Assembly (NCBI RefSeq): GCF_902497555.1
Contig: NZ_CABVGP010000003.1
Location: 1,736,001-1,800,000, forward strand
Length of the DNA: 64,000 nt
Direction: 5' to 3'
Origin: Amycolatopsis camponoti
GTDB taxonomy: Bacteria; Actinomycetota; Actinomycetes; Mycobacteriales; Pseudonocardiaceae
Positions 43,514 through 52,822 of this stretch are shown here, one piece after another (within the stretch, counting starts at the first letter, position 1; every line of letters starts with the position of its first letter). Under the pieces are notes generated by a model. That model was not told the DNA's origin. It made no database searches and saw only the letters and a list, made by a program, of their open reading frames with translations. A program made the translations under genes and the position numbers.

Positions 43514-45505
43514 GTGCGACGACTCGGCTTGGTGATCGCCGTCGCGGTTCTGCTTCCCGTGGCGGTGGTCACGCCCGCGCGGGCGCTGCCCGACGGACTG
43601 GCGCTGACGCCGCCGATGGGCTTCAACAACTGGAACACCACCGGCTGCGCCGTCGACGAGCGGATCATCCGCGACACCGCCGACATCTTCGTCGCCCAGG
43701 GCCTGAAGGCGGCCGGCTACCAGTACGTCAACGTCGACGACTGCTGGGCCGAGCCGGTTCGCGACGCCGACGGCCGGATGCAAGCGAACAAGGCGCGCTT
43801 CCCGAGCGGGATGAAAGCGCTGGCCGACTACGTCCACTCGAAGGGCCTCAAGTTCGGCATCTACACCAGCGCGGGCACGGTGACCTGCGCGAAGACCCAG
43901 CCCGGCGCGCTCGACCACGAGGACGTCGACGCGCAGACGTTCGCGGACTGGGGTGTCGACTACCTCAAGTACGACAACTGCAACAACGACGGACGGCCCG
44001 CGCTCGAGCGGTACCCGAAGATGCGCGACGCGCTGGCGAAGACCGGTCGCCCGATCGTGTACTCGCTCTGCGAGTGGGGCGAGAACAAGCCGTGGGAGTG
44101 GGGTGCGGGCGTCGGGCACCTGTGGCGCACCACCGGCGACATCAAGGACAACTGGGCCAAGATGGTCCAGATCCTCGCGGCGAACGCGCCGCTCGCGCCC
44201 TACGCCGGTCCGGGCCACTGGAACGATCCCGACATGCTCGAGGTCGGCAACGGCGGCATGACGACCGAGGAGTACCGGTCCCACTTCTCGCTGTGGGCCA
44301 TGATGGCCGCTCCGCTGCTCATCGGCGCCGACCTGCGCAAGGTGTCCCCGGAGAACTTCGACGTGCTGCGCAACGCCGAGGTCATCGCCCTCGACCAGGA
44401 CCGCCGCGGCGTCCAGGCGCGCCTGCTGTCCAAGCAGGACGGTCACTGGGTCTTCGCCAAGCCCCTCGCGAACGGCGACGTCGCGGTCGCGCTCTTCAAC
44501 GAGACTTCCGCCAACGCCACGATCGGCACCACCGCCGCGGCCGCCGGGCTGCCCCAGGCCGCCGGCTACGCCGCCCGCGACCTCTGGGCCCGCCGCGACT
44601 TCCAGACCGCGGGCCGGATCTCCGCGGTCGTCCCGCCGCACGCGACGGTCGTCTACCGGGTCCACGCGGGTGGCTCCTGGCTGCGGAACGAGCCGCTCGT
44701 GCGCACCGGGGTCGAGCTGGCCGCGCCGGTGCCCGGCGTGCCGGGGGAGATCACTCCGGCAGGCCGGCCGTTCGAGGTCACCGTGTCCGCGACCGACGAG
44801 GCCCGCGTCCCGGTGTTCGACCCGCGCGTGACGCTGTCCGCGCCCGCCGGCTGGCGCGTCGAGCAGGTGGCCCGGCCACGGGCGTTCGTGCTGGGTACCG
44901 GCGACACCGCCGCGGGACGCTGGCGGGTCACCCCGCCGGCCGGAACCGAAGGCACGACGGCGGTGCTGGGCGGCGGCGTCACGTACCGCGCGCTCGGGTT
45001 CGGCCAGGTGAGCTGGGCCGGTGACCAGCGGCTGACGGTGCCCACGGCGCCACCCAGCGGGCCGGCGTGGGCGAGCGACCTGCGCTGGGCGGCGGAGAAG
45101 AACGGCTACGGCCCGGTCGAGCGGGACATGTCCAACGGCAGCATCCCGGCCGGAGACGGCAAGCCCCTGACGATCAACGGCGTCGTCTACCCGAAGGGCC
45201 TCGGCGCGCACGCCCCCAGCGAAGTCGTCTTCTACCTGGGCGGCCACTGCACGACGTTCACCGCCGACGTCGGCGTGGACGACGAACGCGAGGCGACGAA
45301 CAAGCAGGGCTCGGCGACGTTCGAGGTCTACGCGGACGGCTCCCGGGTCGCCGCGACCGGCGTCCGGACGTGGCAGGACCCGGCGGTCCCGCTGACGGCG
45401 GACCTCCACGGCGCCCGCTACCTGCGGCTGGTGGTCACCGACGGCGGCGACGGCAACTCCTACGACCGCAGCGATTGGGCGGCCGCTCGGCTCACGTGTG
45501 CCTGA
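43514..45505 (+). CDS. Secreted GH27 alpha-galactosidase with NPCBM domain
   Basis: This 663-residue protein has a signal peptide (LVIAVAVLLPVAVVTPARA) and a GH27 catalytic barrel opening with LTPPMGFNNWNTTGC. The nucleophile is Asp154 in LKYDNCNND and the acid/base Asp238 in HWNDPDMLEVGNGG. A beta-sandwich and an NPCBM (carbohydrate-binding) domain follow from about residue 515 (GVVYPKGLGAHAPSEVVFYL; DVGVDDEREATNKQGSATF). It releases terminal alpha-galactose from plant oligosaccharides. The start is GTG 43514. Confidence 0.95.
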   Translation: MRRLGLVIAVAVLLPVAVVTPARALPDGLALTPPMGFNNWNTTGCAVDERIIRDTADIFVAQGLKAAGYQYVNVDDCWAEPVRDADGRMQANKARFPSGMKALADYVHSKGLKFGIYTSAGTVTCAKTQPGALDHEDVDAQTFADWGVDYLKYDNCNNDGRPALERYPKMRDALAKTGRPIVYSLCEWGENKPWEWGAGVGHLWRTTGDIKDNWAKMVQILAANAPLAPYAGPGHWNDPDMLEVGNGGMTTEEYRSHFSLWAMMAAPLLIGADLRKVSPENFDVLRNAEVIALDQDRRGVQARLLSKQDGHWVFAKPLANGDVAVALFNETSANATIGTTAAAAGLPQAAGYAARDLWARRDFQTAGRISAVVPPHATVVYRVHAGGSWLRNEPLVRTGVELAAPVPGVPGEITPAGRPFEVTVSATDEARVPVFDPRVTLSAPAGWRVEQVARPRAFVLGTGDTAAGRWRVTPPAGTEGTTAVLGGGVTYRALGFGQVSWAGDQRLTVPTAPPSGPAWASDLRWAAEKNGYGPVERDMSNGSIPAGDGKPLTINGVVYPKGLGAHAPSEVVFYLGGHCTTFTADVGVDDEREATNKQGSATFEVYADGSRVAATGVRTWQDPAVPLTADLHGARYLRLVVTDGGDGNSYDRSDWAAARLTCA

Positions 45506-45508
45506 CCC

Positions 45509-45556
45509 GGTCGTGAGTGAGAAACAGTGTTCTAACACTGTTTCTCACTCACGACC
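45509..45556. terminator. Long perfect palindrome, probable terminator
   Basis: Arms of 23 nt (GGTCGTGAGTGAGAAACAGTG...) pair perfectly around a CT centre, 3 bp after the galactosidase stop. No T-run follows. It could end transcription, and the perfection of the arms also suggests a palindromic repeat element. Confidence 0.65.
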
Positions 45557-45873
45557 CCACCGCGCTCTGTCATCTCACAGAGTGACGGTGTCGGCGGCGG
45601 ATCACCTTCACCCGGCACAATCGGTGACGTCCGGCGGCATTTTGGCCGTCCCGACCCCCGCGAGTCCGGCGAAAGTGGCTCGCGGTACGCCTGATGATCA
45701 CTTTGGGTATACATGTCGTCGCGCGCGCGACTCGTGAGTAAACGTTTGTGTTACGTAGCGTGCCGTTCCTATGGCGCTTTCCTGTCCGTTGGGTACGGTC
45801 TGGCGGTCGACCCGGCAGTGGGCCGGGTCGTGCTCTTGACCATCCGCTGGATCAGCGGGGAGGGAGACTCACG
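45557..45873. other. Leader region of the nucleoside-uptake operon
   Basis: This 317-bp region has no gene. It contains a hairpin CTCTGT...ACAGAG near 45566-45583, an extended -10-like GGTATACAT near 45706-45714, and a near-palindrome GTAAACGTTTGTGTTAC near 45736-45752. A hairpin CCGCTG-GAT-CAGCGG (45844-45858) sits immediately before the RBS of the lipoprotein gene and could influence its translation. Confidence 0.45.
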
Positions 45874-47025
45874 TTGCGTCGCATGCGTGGAACCGCGCTG
45901 GCCGCAGTGACCATGGCCGGGGTGCTCGCCCTGGCCGGGTGCGCCAAGGACTCGAGCGGTGGCAGCAGTAACAACAGTGCCGCGCCTTCGTCGGGCGGTT
46001 CGGACTGCGTGACCGCGCAGAAGCCGCCCGCCGCGCCCGCCGCCACTTCGAGCAGCGCGGCCGCCGGCGGCAAGGTCGACGGCAGCCAGCTGAAGATCGG
46101 CCTGGCCTTCGACGTCGGCGGCCGGGGTGACGCGTCGTTCAACGACGCCGCCGCCGCGGGCACCGACAAGGCCAAGTCCGACCTCGGCGTGACGACGGTC
46201 AACGAGAGCACCGCGTCCGCCAGCGAGGCCGAGTCGGCCAAGCAGCAGCGCCTCGACCAGATGGCTTCGCAGGGCCTGAACCCGATCGTCGCGGTCGGCT
46301 TCGCCTACGCCGACTCCGTCAAGGCCGTCGCCGCGAAGTACCCGAACACCAAGTTCGCCATCGTCGACGACGACTCGATCACGCTCCCGAACGTCACGCC
46401 GCTGGTCTTCGCCGAGGAGCAGGGCTCGTTCCTGGCCGGCGTCGCTGCCGCGTACAAGAGCAAGAGCTGCCACATCGGCTTCGTCGGCGGTGTCAACACC
46501 CCGCTGATCCAGAAGTTCGAGGCCGGCTTCCTGCAGGGCGCGAAGACGGTTTCGTCCAAGATCAAGATCGAGGACGAGTACCTCACGCCGGCCGGTGACT
46601 TCTCCGGGTTCCAGGACCCGCCGAAGGGCAACGCCAAGGCCGCGGCCGAGATCGCCAAGGGCGCGGACGTCATCTACCACGCCGCCGGCGCTTCCGGTAA
46701 GGGCGTCTTCGACGCCGCCAAGGCGGGCAACGCGCTGGCCATCGGGGTCGACTCCGACCAGTACAACCAGAAGACCGTCGCGGCCGACAAGGACGTCATC
46801 ATCACGTCCATGCTCAAGCGCGTCGACGTCGCGGTGTTCGACTACATCCAGGCCGTCGCCAAGGGCGACCTGACCGTCCTGCCGAAGCGGTTCGACCTCA
46901 AGGTCGACGGCGTCGGCTACGCCACCTCCGGTGGCAAGGTCGACGACATCAAGGACGTCCTGGACGGGTACAAGGCCCAGATCATCTCGGGCGCGATCAC
47001 CGTTTCGGACAAGCCGCAGAAGTAG
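45874..47025 (+). CDS. BMP/PnrA-family nucleoside-binding lipoprotein
   Basis: This 383-residue solute-binding protein of an ABC importer has the lipobox LALAGC near residue 24 and a Ser/Ala-rich linker. The BMP domain contains IGLAFDVGGRGDASFNDAA, IVAVGFAYADSV and CHIGFVGGVNTPLI. It binds nucleosides outside the membrane. TTG 45874 is favoured because AGGGAG lies 7 nt upstream; ATG 45883 is the alternative. It is first of six genes for uptake and salvage. Confidence 0.93.
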   Translation: MRRMRGTALAAVTMAGVLALAGCAKDSSGGSSNNSAAPSSGGSDCVTAQKPPAAPAATSSSAAAGGKVDGSQLKIGLAFDVGGRGDASFNDAAAAGTDKAKSDLGVTTVNESTASASEAESAKQQRLDQMASQGLNPIVAVGFAYADSVKAVAAKYPNTKFAIVDDDSITLPNVTPLVFAEEQGSFLAGVAAAYKSKSCHIGFVGGVNTPLIQKFEAGFLQGAKTVSSKIKIEDEYLTPAGDFSGFQDPPKGNAKAAAEIAKGADVIYHAAGASGKGVFDAAKAGNALAIGVDSDQYNQKTVAADKDVIITSMLKRVDVAVFDYIQAVAKGDLTVLPKRFDLKVDGVGYATSGGKVDDIKDVLDGYKAQIISGAITVSDKPQK

Positions 47026-47044
47026 CTCACTACGCGTCGGGGCT

Positions 47045-47063
47045 CGGAGGGAAAATCCCTCCG
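47045..47063 (+). promoter_or_regulatory. Intercistronic hairpin
   Basis: CGGAGGGA-AAA-TCCCTCCG forms an 8-bp stem 19 bp after the lipoprotein stop and 40 bp before the ATPase gene. Without a T-run it may be an mRNA stabiliser or partial terminator that keeps binding-protein levels above those of the membrane parts. Confidence 0.5.
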
Positions 47064-47103
47064 GGCCCCTCACGCGTTTAAGAGATATGGAATTCTCCCG
47101 CCC

Positions 47104-48684
47104 ATGAGCACTGCCGAGGCCCCGGCCGAGGCCGTCCCCGACCGGGGCGCCCCCGCCGTCCAGCTGACCGGGATCACCAAACGCTTCCCGGGTGTGGTGG
47201 CCAACTCCGACGTCAACCTCACCGTCGTCACGGGCGAGGTGCACGCCATCTGTGGCGAGAACGGCGCCGGCAAGTCCACCTTGATGAAGATCCTCTACGG
47301 CATGCAGCCGCCGGACGAGGGCACGATCGCGATCAACGGCGACGAGGTGAAGCTGCGCAACCCGCAGGACGCCATCCGCGCCGGCATCGGCATGGTGCAC
47401 CAGCACTTCATGCTGGCCGACAACCTCACGGTCGGCGAGAACGTCTTCCTCGGCGCCGAGGCCCTGCACGGCATCGGCCGCGCCGCCCGCGCCCGGCTGG
47501 CCGAGCTCGCCGAGCGCACCGGCCTGCACGCCAAGCCGGACACGCTGCTCGAAGAGCTGGGCGTCGCCGACCGCCAGCGCGTCGAGATCGTCAAGGTGCT
47601 CTACCGCGGCGCGAAGATCATCATCCTGGACGAGCCCACCGCGGTGCTCGTGCCACAGGAGGTCGACGCGCTGTTCGCGACCGTCCGGGAGATGAAGGCC
47701 GACGGCTACACCTTCCTCTTCATCTCGCACAAGCTCGACGAGGTGCGCGCGATCGCCGACACCGTCACGGTGATCCGGCGCGGCACCACCGTCGGCACGG
47801 CCGACCCGAAGACCATCACCTCGCGCCAGCTCGCGGAGATGATGGTCGGCTCGGAGCTGCCCAGCCCGGAGACCCGCGAGTCCACCGTCACCGACCGCGC
47901 GGTCCTGCGGCTGACCGGCCTGACGCTGGGCGCCGAGGGTTCCGACCGCAACGCGCTCGACGACGTCACCTTCACCGTGCGCGCGGGGGAGGTGCTCGGC
48001 GTCGCGGGCGTCGAAGGCAACGGCCAGACCGAGCTCGTCGAAACCATCATGGGCATGCGCAAGCCGTCCGGCGGGAAGATCGAGCTGGTGGACGCGGACG
48101 GCAAGGCCCGTGACCTCACCCGGGCGGGCACGCTCACCCGGCGCGAGGCCGGCATCGGCTACATCGCCGAAGACCGCACCCGGCACAGCCTGCTGCTCAC
48201 GCAACCGTTGTGGGTCAACCGGATCCTCGGTTACCAGACCCGCGAGCCGGTCTCCAAGGGTCAGCTGCTCGACATCGCCGGCGCCCGCGCCGACACCGAG
48301 CGGATCGTGCGCGAGTACGACGTCCGCACGCCGGGGATCGACGTCCCCGCCGCGGCGCTCTCGGGCGGCAACCAGCAGAAGCTGATCGTCGGGCGGGAGC
48401 TCTCCGGCAACCCGGTGCTGCTGATCGCCTCGCACCCGACTCGCGGTGTCGACGTCGGCGCACAGGCGCTGATCTGGGAAAACATCCGCCAGGCCCGCTC
48501 CGCCGGGCTCGCGGTGCTGCTGATCTCCGCCGACCTCGACGAGCTGATCGGCCTGTCCGACACGATCCGGGTCATGCTGCGCGGGCGCCTCGTGAGCGAG
48601 GCCGACCCCGCCACCGTGACGCCGCAGGAACTGGGTTCGGCGATGACCGGCGCCGAAGACGACACAGCGGGTGACGAAGAATGA
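47104..48684 (+). CDS. Nucleoside ABC transporter ATPase (two domains)
   Basis: This 526-residue protein is two fused ATP-binding cassettes. The first has Walker A CGENGAGKSTLM and a degenerate Walker B (IIILDEPTAVLVPQEVD). The second has an altered Walker A (VEGNGQTELVETIMG) and signature LSGGNQQKLIVGREL. This asymmetric pattern is standard for carbohydrate/nucleoside importers (YufO/NupO-like). The stop overlaps the first permease by ATGA. Confidence 0.94.
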   Translation: MSTAEAPAEAVPDRGAPAVQLTGITKRFPGVVANSDVNLTVVTGEVHAICGENGAGKSTLMKILYGMQPPDEGTIAINGDEVKLRNPQDAIRAGIGMVHQHFMLADNLTVGENVFLGAEALHGIGRAARARLAELAERTGLHAKPDTLLEELGVADRQRVEIVKVLYRGAKIIILDEPTAVLVPQEVDALFATVREMKADGYTFLFISHKLDEVRAIADTVTVIRRGTTVGTADPKTITSRQLAEMMVGSELPSPETRESTVTDRAVLRLTGLTLGAEGSDRNALDDVTFTVRAGEVLGVAGVEGNGQTELVETIMGMRKPSGGKIELVDADGKARDLTRAGTLTRREAGIGYIAEDRTRHSLLLTQPLWVNRILGYQTREPVSKGQLLDIAGARADTERIVREYDVRTPGIDVPAAALSGGNQQKLIVGRELSGNPVLLIASHPTRGVDVGAQALIWENIRQARSAGLAVLLISADLDELIGLSDTIRVMLRGRLVSEADPATVTPQELGSAMTGAEDDTAGDEE

Positions 48685-49778
48685 CTTCCTGGCGCACTAA
48701 ACTGCTACCGCCGCTGCTGGCGATCGTCTTCGCCGTGCTGCTGTCGGCGATCGCGCTGATCATCTCCGGGGCCGACCCGCTGCAGGCCTACGGCACGATG
48801 ATCGGCCAGATGTTCAAGGGCTCCACCGCGGTCGACACGGTGAACCTGGCGACCGTCTACTACCTGTCCGGGCTCGCGGTGGCCATCGGCTTCCAGATGA
48901 ACCTCTTCAACATCGGTGTCGAGGGCCAGTACCGCTTCGCCGCCGTCGTCGCCGCCATCGCCGGCGGCGCGATGAAGCTGCCGCCGGTCATCCACGTCAT
49001 CGCGATCCTGGTGGTCGCGGTCGTGGCGGGCATGGCCTACGCGGCGGTCCCGGCGATCCTCAAGGTGACCCGCGGGGTCAGCGAGGTCATCTCGACGATC
49101 ATGCTCAACGCGATCGTCGCCGGCATCATCGCCTTCCTCATCAACGCCGACCAGTTCGGCGTGCAGCGGGGCAACAACATCGGCACCCGCGTGATCGAGC
49201 CGTCCGGCCGGATCCCGGGCATCCCGCTCGGCTCCGGCACGCTGTTCGGGTTCGTGATCATCGCGGCGATCGTCGGCGGGGCCTACTGGTTCATGCTCAA
49301 CCGCACGCGGTTCGGCTTCGAGCTCAAGGCCTCCGGCGAGTCCACCACGGCCGCGGCCGCGGGCGGGGTCAGCGCCAAGAAGATGACGCTGATCGCGATG
49401 CTGCTCTCGGGTGGCGTCGCCGGCCTGGTCGCGATGCCGGAGCTGCTCGGCCGCGACTACAGCTACGGCATCACCGCGACCCAGATGTACGGCTTCACCG
49501 GCATCGCCGTCGCGCTGCTCGGCCGCAACCACCCCGGTGGCATCGCGCTCGGCGCGCTGCTGTGGGCGTTCCTCGACACCTCCGCGGTGTCGCTGGAGCA
49601 GATCAACGTGTCCAAGGAGATCGCGACGATCATGCAGGGCATCATCGTGCTGTCGGTCGTCGTGGCGTACGAGGTCGTGCGCCGGGCCGACCTGGCCGCC
49701 GAACAACGCAGAGTCGGCCGGGCGCTCGCCGCCAACGGCCGCAAGGGTTCCTCGGTCGCCGAAGGGGGTGCGGTCTGA
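48681..49778 (+). CDS. Nucleoside ABC transporter permease 1
   Basis: This 365-residue BPD_transp_2-type protein has about ten helices. Family signatures are LFNIGVEGQYRFAAVVA and GVSEVISTIMLNAIVAGII, with FTGIAVALLGRNHPGGIALG near the C-terminus. It pairs with the second permease, which starts on the last base of its stop codon. Confidence 0.93.
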   Translation: MTSWRTKLLPPLLAIVFAVLLSAIALIISGADPLQAYGTMIGQMFKGSTAVDTVNLATVYYLSGLAVAIGFQMNLFNIGVEGQYRFAAVVAAIAGGAMKLPPVIHVIAILVVAVVAGMAYAAVPAILKVTRGVSEVISTIMLNAIVAGIIAFLINADQFGVQRGNNIGTRVIEPSGRIPGIPLGSGTLFGFVIIAAIVGGAYWFMLNRTRFGFELKASGESTTAAAAGGVSAKKMTLIAMLLSGGVAGLVAMPELLGRDYSYGITATQMYGFTGIAVALLGRNHPGGIALGALLWAFLDTSAVSLEQINVSKEIATIMQGIIVLSVVVAYEVVRRADLAAEQRRVGRALAANGRKGSSVAEGGAV

Positions 49779-51055
49779 TGGCCGTCACCGATGTCTCCCG
49801 GCCCGACGCGGGCAGCCCCGGCACGATGCCCGTGCACCGCAAGCGGTCCCGGATCCCCGGCTGGCTCCGCGGGGTCATCTGGGCCGTGATCGCCATCGCC
49901 GTCGTCTCGACGGCTTCGTACTCGACCGGCGTCGCCGCCCTGACGTCGTCGAACACGGCGTCGACGGCTCTGCGCCTCGCGCTGCCGATCCTGCTCTGCG
50001 CGCTGGGCGGCCTCTGGGCCGAACGCGCGGGCGTCGTCAACATCGGTCTCGAGGGCATGATGATCCTCGGGACCTGGGGCGCCGCCTGGGGTTCGTACAA
50101 CGGCGGGGTGTGGGCCGGCCTGGTGGCCGCGATCGTCTTCGGCGCGCTCGGCGGCCTGCTGCACGCGGTGGCGACGGTGACGTTCAACGTCAACCACATC
50201 GTCTCCGGCGTCGCGATCAACCTGCTCGGCCTGGGCGTCACGAAGTACCTGGCGAACCTGATCTTCGCGCCGATCTCCGGCAACCCGCGGCAGTCGCCGG
50301 TGGTGCCGAAGTTCGACACCTACTCGGCGAGCGGCCTCTCGGACTGGCTCGGCGACCTGGAAAAGGAGCAGCGCGTCGGGATCTCCGACGTGGCCGGCAT
50401 CCTGCGCGGCCTGGTCACCGAGGTCGCGCCGCTGACGATGATCGCGATCCTCCTGGTACCGCTGAGCTTCTGGGTGCTCTGGAAGACCCGGTTCGGCCTG
50501 CGGCTGCGGTCGTGCGGCGAGAACCCGGTGGCCGCGGAGTCCCTCGGCGTCAACGTCTACCGGCACAAGTACATCGCGATGCTGATCTCCGGCGCGCTGG
50601 CCGGCATGGGTGGCGCCTCGCTGGTGCTGCTGCGCGGCGGCGCGGACTACCTGGAGAACCAGACCAACGGCCGCGGGTACATCGGCCTCGCGGCGATGAT
50701 CTTCGGCAACTGGCGCCCGGGCGGCCTCCTCGGCGGCGCGGCGCTGTTCGGCTACGCGGACGGCCTGCAGCTCGCCGGCGGCGGCGAAGCGGTGCTCGCG
50801 CTGCTGTACGGCGCGGTGATCCTGGTCGCCGTGATCGTCGTCGTGCAGCTGTTCCGCCGCCAGTGGATCGCCGCGGGGCTCGGCGTCGTCGGCGCCGGCG
50901 TGCTGTACGCGATCTACTGGTCCAACGACACGCTGCCGTCCGACTTGATCCCGTACACCGCGCACTTCGTGACGCTGATCGTGCTCGCGGTGGCTTCGCA
51001 GCGGCTGCGGCCGCCGAAGGCCGACGGGCAGCCGTACCGGCGAGGTGAGGACTGA
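49778..51055 (+). CDS. Nucleoside ABC transporter permease 2
   Basis: This 425-residue BPD_transp_2-type protein has an N-terminal cytoplasmic extension. AERAGVVNIGLEGMMILGTW and FNVNHIVSGVAINLLGLGV are typical of YufQ-like subunits, as is LENQTNGRGYIGLAAMIFGNW. Extra C-terminal helices are followed by a basic tail. Its TGA overlaps the cdd start (TGATG). Confidence 0.93.
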   Translation: MAVTDVSRPDAGSPGTMPVHRKRSRIPGWLRGVIWAVIAIAVVSTASYSTGVAALTSSNTASTALRLALPILLCALGGLWAERAGVVNIGLEGMMILGTWGAAWGSYNGGVWAGLVAAIVFGALGGLLHAVATVTFNVNHIVSGVAINLLGLGVTKYLANLIFAPISGNPRQSPVVPKFDTYSASGLSDWLGDLEKEQRVGISDVAGILRGLVTEVAPLTMIAILLVPLSFWVLWKTRFGLRLRSCGENPVAAESLGVNVYRHKYIAMLISGALAGMGGASLVLLRGGADYLENQTNGRGYIGLAAMIFGNWRPGGLLGGAALFGYADGLQLAGGGEAVLALLYGAVILVAVIVVVQLFRRQWIAAGLGVVGAGVLYAIYWSNDTLPSDLIPYTAHFVTLIVLAVASQRLRPPKADGQPYRRGED

Positions 51056-51447
51056 TGACGTCCACTGTGGACTGGGATGCGCTGCGTTCCCAGGCGATCG
51101 AAGCGGCTTCCCACGCGTACGCGCCTTATTCGGGCCTGCACGTGGGCGTCGCCGGGATCGTCGACGACGGGCGCGTGGTCACCGGGTGCAACGTCGAGAA
51201 CGCGTCCTACGGGCTCGGGCTCTGCGCGGAGTGCACGATGGCCGGCCAGCTCCGGCTGTCCGGCGGCGGTCGCCTCGTCGCGGTGGCGTGCCGCAGCGGT
51301 GCCGGTGACCTGCTGATGCCGTGCGGGCGCTGCCGGCAGATCCTGTTCGAGCTGGGCGGGTCTTCGTGTCTGGTCGACACCCCCAGCGGCATCCTGCCGA
51401 TGTCGGACGTGCTGCCGGACGCCTTCGGCCCGGACGACCTGCCGTGA
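51055..51447 (+). CDS. cdd: Cytidine deaminase
   Basis: This 130-residue tetrameric zinc enzyme deaminates (deoxy)cytidine to (deoxy)uridine. The N-terminal pocket is YAPYSGLHVGVAG. Zinc ligands and the catalytic Glu lie in CNVENASYGLGLCAECT and PCGRCRQIL. Overlaps on both sides (TGATG with the permease, GTGA with deoA) show tight coupling of uptake and salvage. Confidence 0.95.
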   Translation: MTSTVDWDALRSQAIEAASHAYAPYSGLHVGVAGIVDDGRVVTGCNVENASYGLGLCAECTMAGQLRLSGGGRLVAVACRSGAGDLLMPCGRCRQILFELGGSSCLVDTPSGILPMSDVLPDAFGPDDLP

Positions 51448-52727
51448 CGGACTTCGCGGCGGTCGACGTCATCCGCACGAAGCGGGACGGCGGCCGGCTT
51501 TCGGACGAGCAGATCGACTGGGTCGTCGACGCGTACACGCACGGTGTCGTGGCCGAGGAACAGATGTCGGCGCTGGCGATGGCGATCTTCTTGCGGGGCA
51601 TGGATTCCGCGGAGATCTCCCGCTGGACCCACGCCATGATCTCCTCGGGTGAGCGCCTCTCGTTGGACGTCTCGCGACCGACGGTCGACAAGCATTCGAC
51701 AGGTGGCGTCGGTGACAAGATCACGTTGCCGCTGGCACCGTTGGTGGCCGCGTGCGGCGCGGCCGTGCCGCAGCTGTCCGGGCGCGGGCTCGGGCACACC
51801 GGCGGCACGCTCGACAAGCTGGAGTCCATCCCGGGCTGGCGTGCGTCACTGTCCACTTCGGAAATTCAGGTGCAGCTGGAGGACGTCGGCGCGGTGGTCT
51901 GCGCGGCGACGTCCGGGCTGGCACCGGCGGACAAGAAGCTCTACGCGCTGCGGGACGTGACGTCCACAGTGGAGTCGATCCCGCTGATCGCCAGCTCGAT
52001 CATGAGCAAGAAGATCGCGGAAGGCGCGTCCGGACTGGTCCTGGACGTGAAGTTCGGGTCGGGCGCGTTCATGAAGACGCTTTCTCAGGCTCGTGAGCTG
52101 GCGTCGACGTTGACCTCGATCGGCGTCGACCACGGCGTCCCGACGACGGCGCTGCTGACCGACATGAACGTCCCGCTGGGGCGGGCGGTCGGGAACGCGG
52201 TGGAGGTCGCCGAGTCGGTTTCCGTGCTTCAGGGCGGTGGCCCCGCGGACGTCGTGGAGCTGACGCTCGCCTTGGCGCGGGAGATGCTGGCGCTGGCCGG
52301 TCTCGACGTGGATCCGGCCGCGGTGCTGGCTTCCGGCGAGGCGTACGAGACGTGGTGCCGGATGATCTCCGCCCAGGGCGGCGACCCTTCGGCGCCGCTG
52401 CCGACGCCTTCGCACGTCCACGTGGTCACCGCGCCTGCGTCGGGCGTGCTGGCTTCGCTGGACGCCTACGCGGTGGGCGTCGCGGCATGGCGGCTGGGCG
52501 CGGGCCGGGCCCGCAAGGAAGATCCGGTCCAGGCCGCGGCGGGCATCCTGTGCCTGGCCAAGCCCGGCTCCCGCGTCACGGAGGGTGAGCCGCTGCTGGA
52601 GCTGCACACAGACACGCCCGACGCCGTCCCGGCGGCCTTGGCGGCGCTCGAAGGCGGCTTCACGGTCGCTGACTCCGCGCCGGAGCCGGGCCCGATCGTC
52701 CGGGAGACGATCCGCGGAACGGTGTGA
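51444..52727 (+). CDS. deoA: Thymidine phosphorylase
   Basis: This 427-residue enzyme cleaves thymidine with phosphate to thymine and deoxyribose-1-phosphate. Signatures are the phosphate-binding KHSTGGVGDKITLPLAP and SGRGLGHTGGTLDKLE, with ASSIMSKKIAEGASGLVLDV. The GTG start overlaps the cdd stop. Last gene of the nucleoside operon; a strong terminator follows at 52771. Confidence 0.95.
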   Translation: MTDFAAVDVIRTKRDGGRLSDEQIDWVVDAYTHGVVAEEQMSALAMAIFLRGMDSAEISRWTHAMISSGERLSLDVSRPTVDKHSTGGVGDKITLPLAPLVAACGAAVPQLSGRGLGHTGGTLDKLESIPGWRASLSTSEIQVQLEDVGAVVCAATSGLAPADKKLYALRDVTSTVESIPLIASSIMSKKIAEGASGLVLDVKFGSGAFMKTLSQARELASTLTSIGVDHGVPTTALLTDMNVPLGRAVGNAVEVAESVSVLQGGGPADVVELTLALAREMLALAGLDVDPAAVLASGEAYETWCRMISAQGGDPSAPLPTPSHVHVVTAPASGVLASLDAYAVGVAAWRLGAGRARKEDPVQAAAGILCLAKPGSRVTEGEPLLELHTDTPDAVPAALAALEGGFTVADSAPEPGPIVRETIRGTV

Positions 52728-52770
52728 TGATCATCGCGAAGATGATCACCCGACTGAGTGACGTCTGAAG

Positions 52771-52813
52771 CATGAAGAGGCCCCCGCCGGATCCCGGCGG
52801 GGGCCTCTTCATG
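52771..52813. terminator. Bidirectional hairpin terminator
   Basis: A perfect 20-bp stem (CATGAAGAGGCCCCCGCCGG and complement) with an ATC loop lies between deoA and the convergent coiled-coil gene. Confidence 0.88.
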
Positions 52814-52822
52814 GGGCTGGGG

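Noticed and set aside
45769..48435. 888-codon minus-strand open frame over the nucleoside transporter genes
   Set aside because: It is antisense to well-identified lipoprotein and ATPase genes and has shadow composition.
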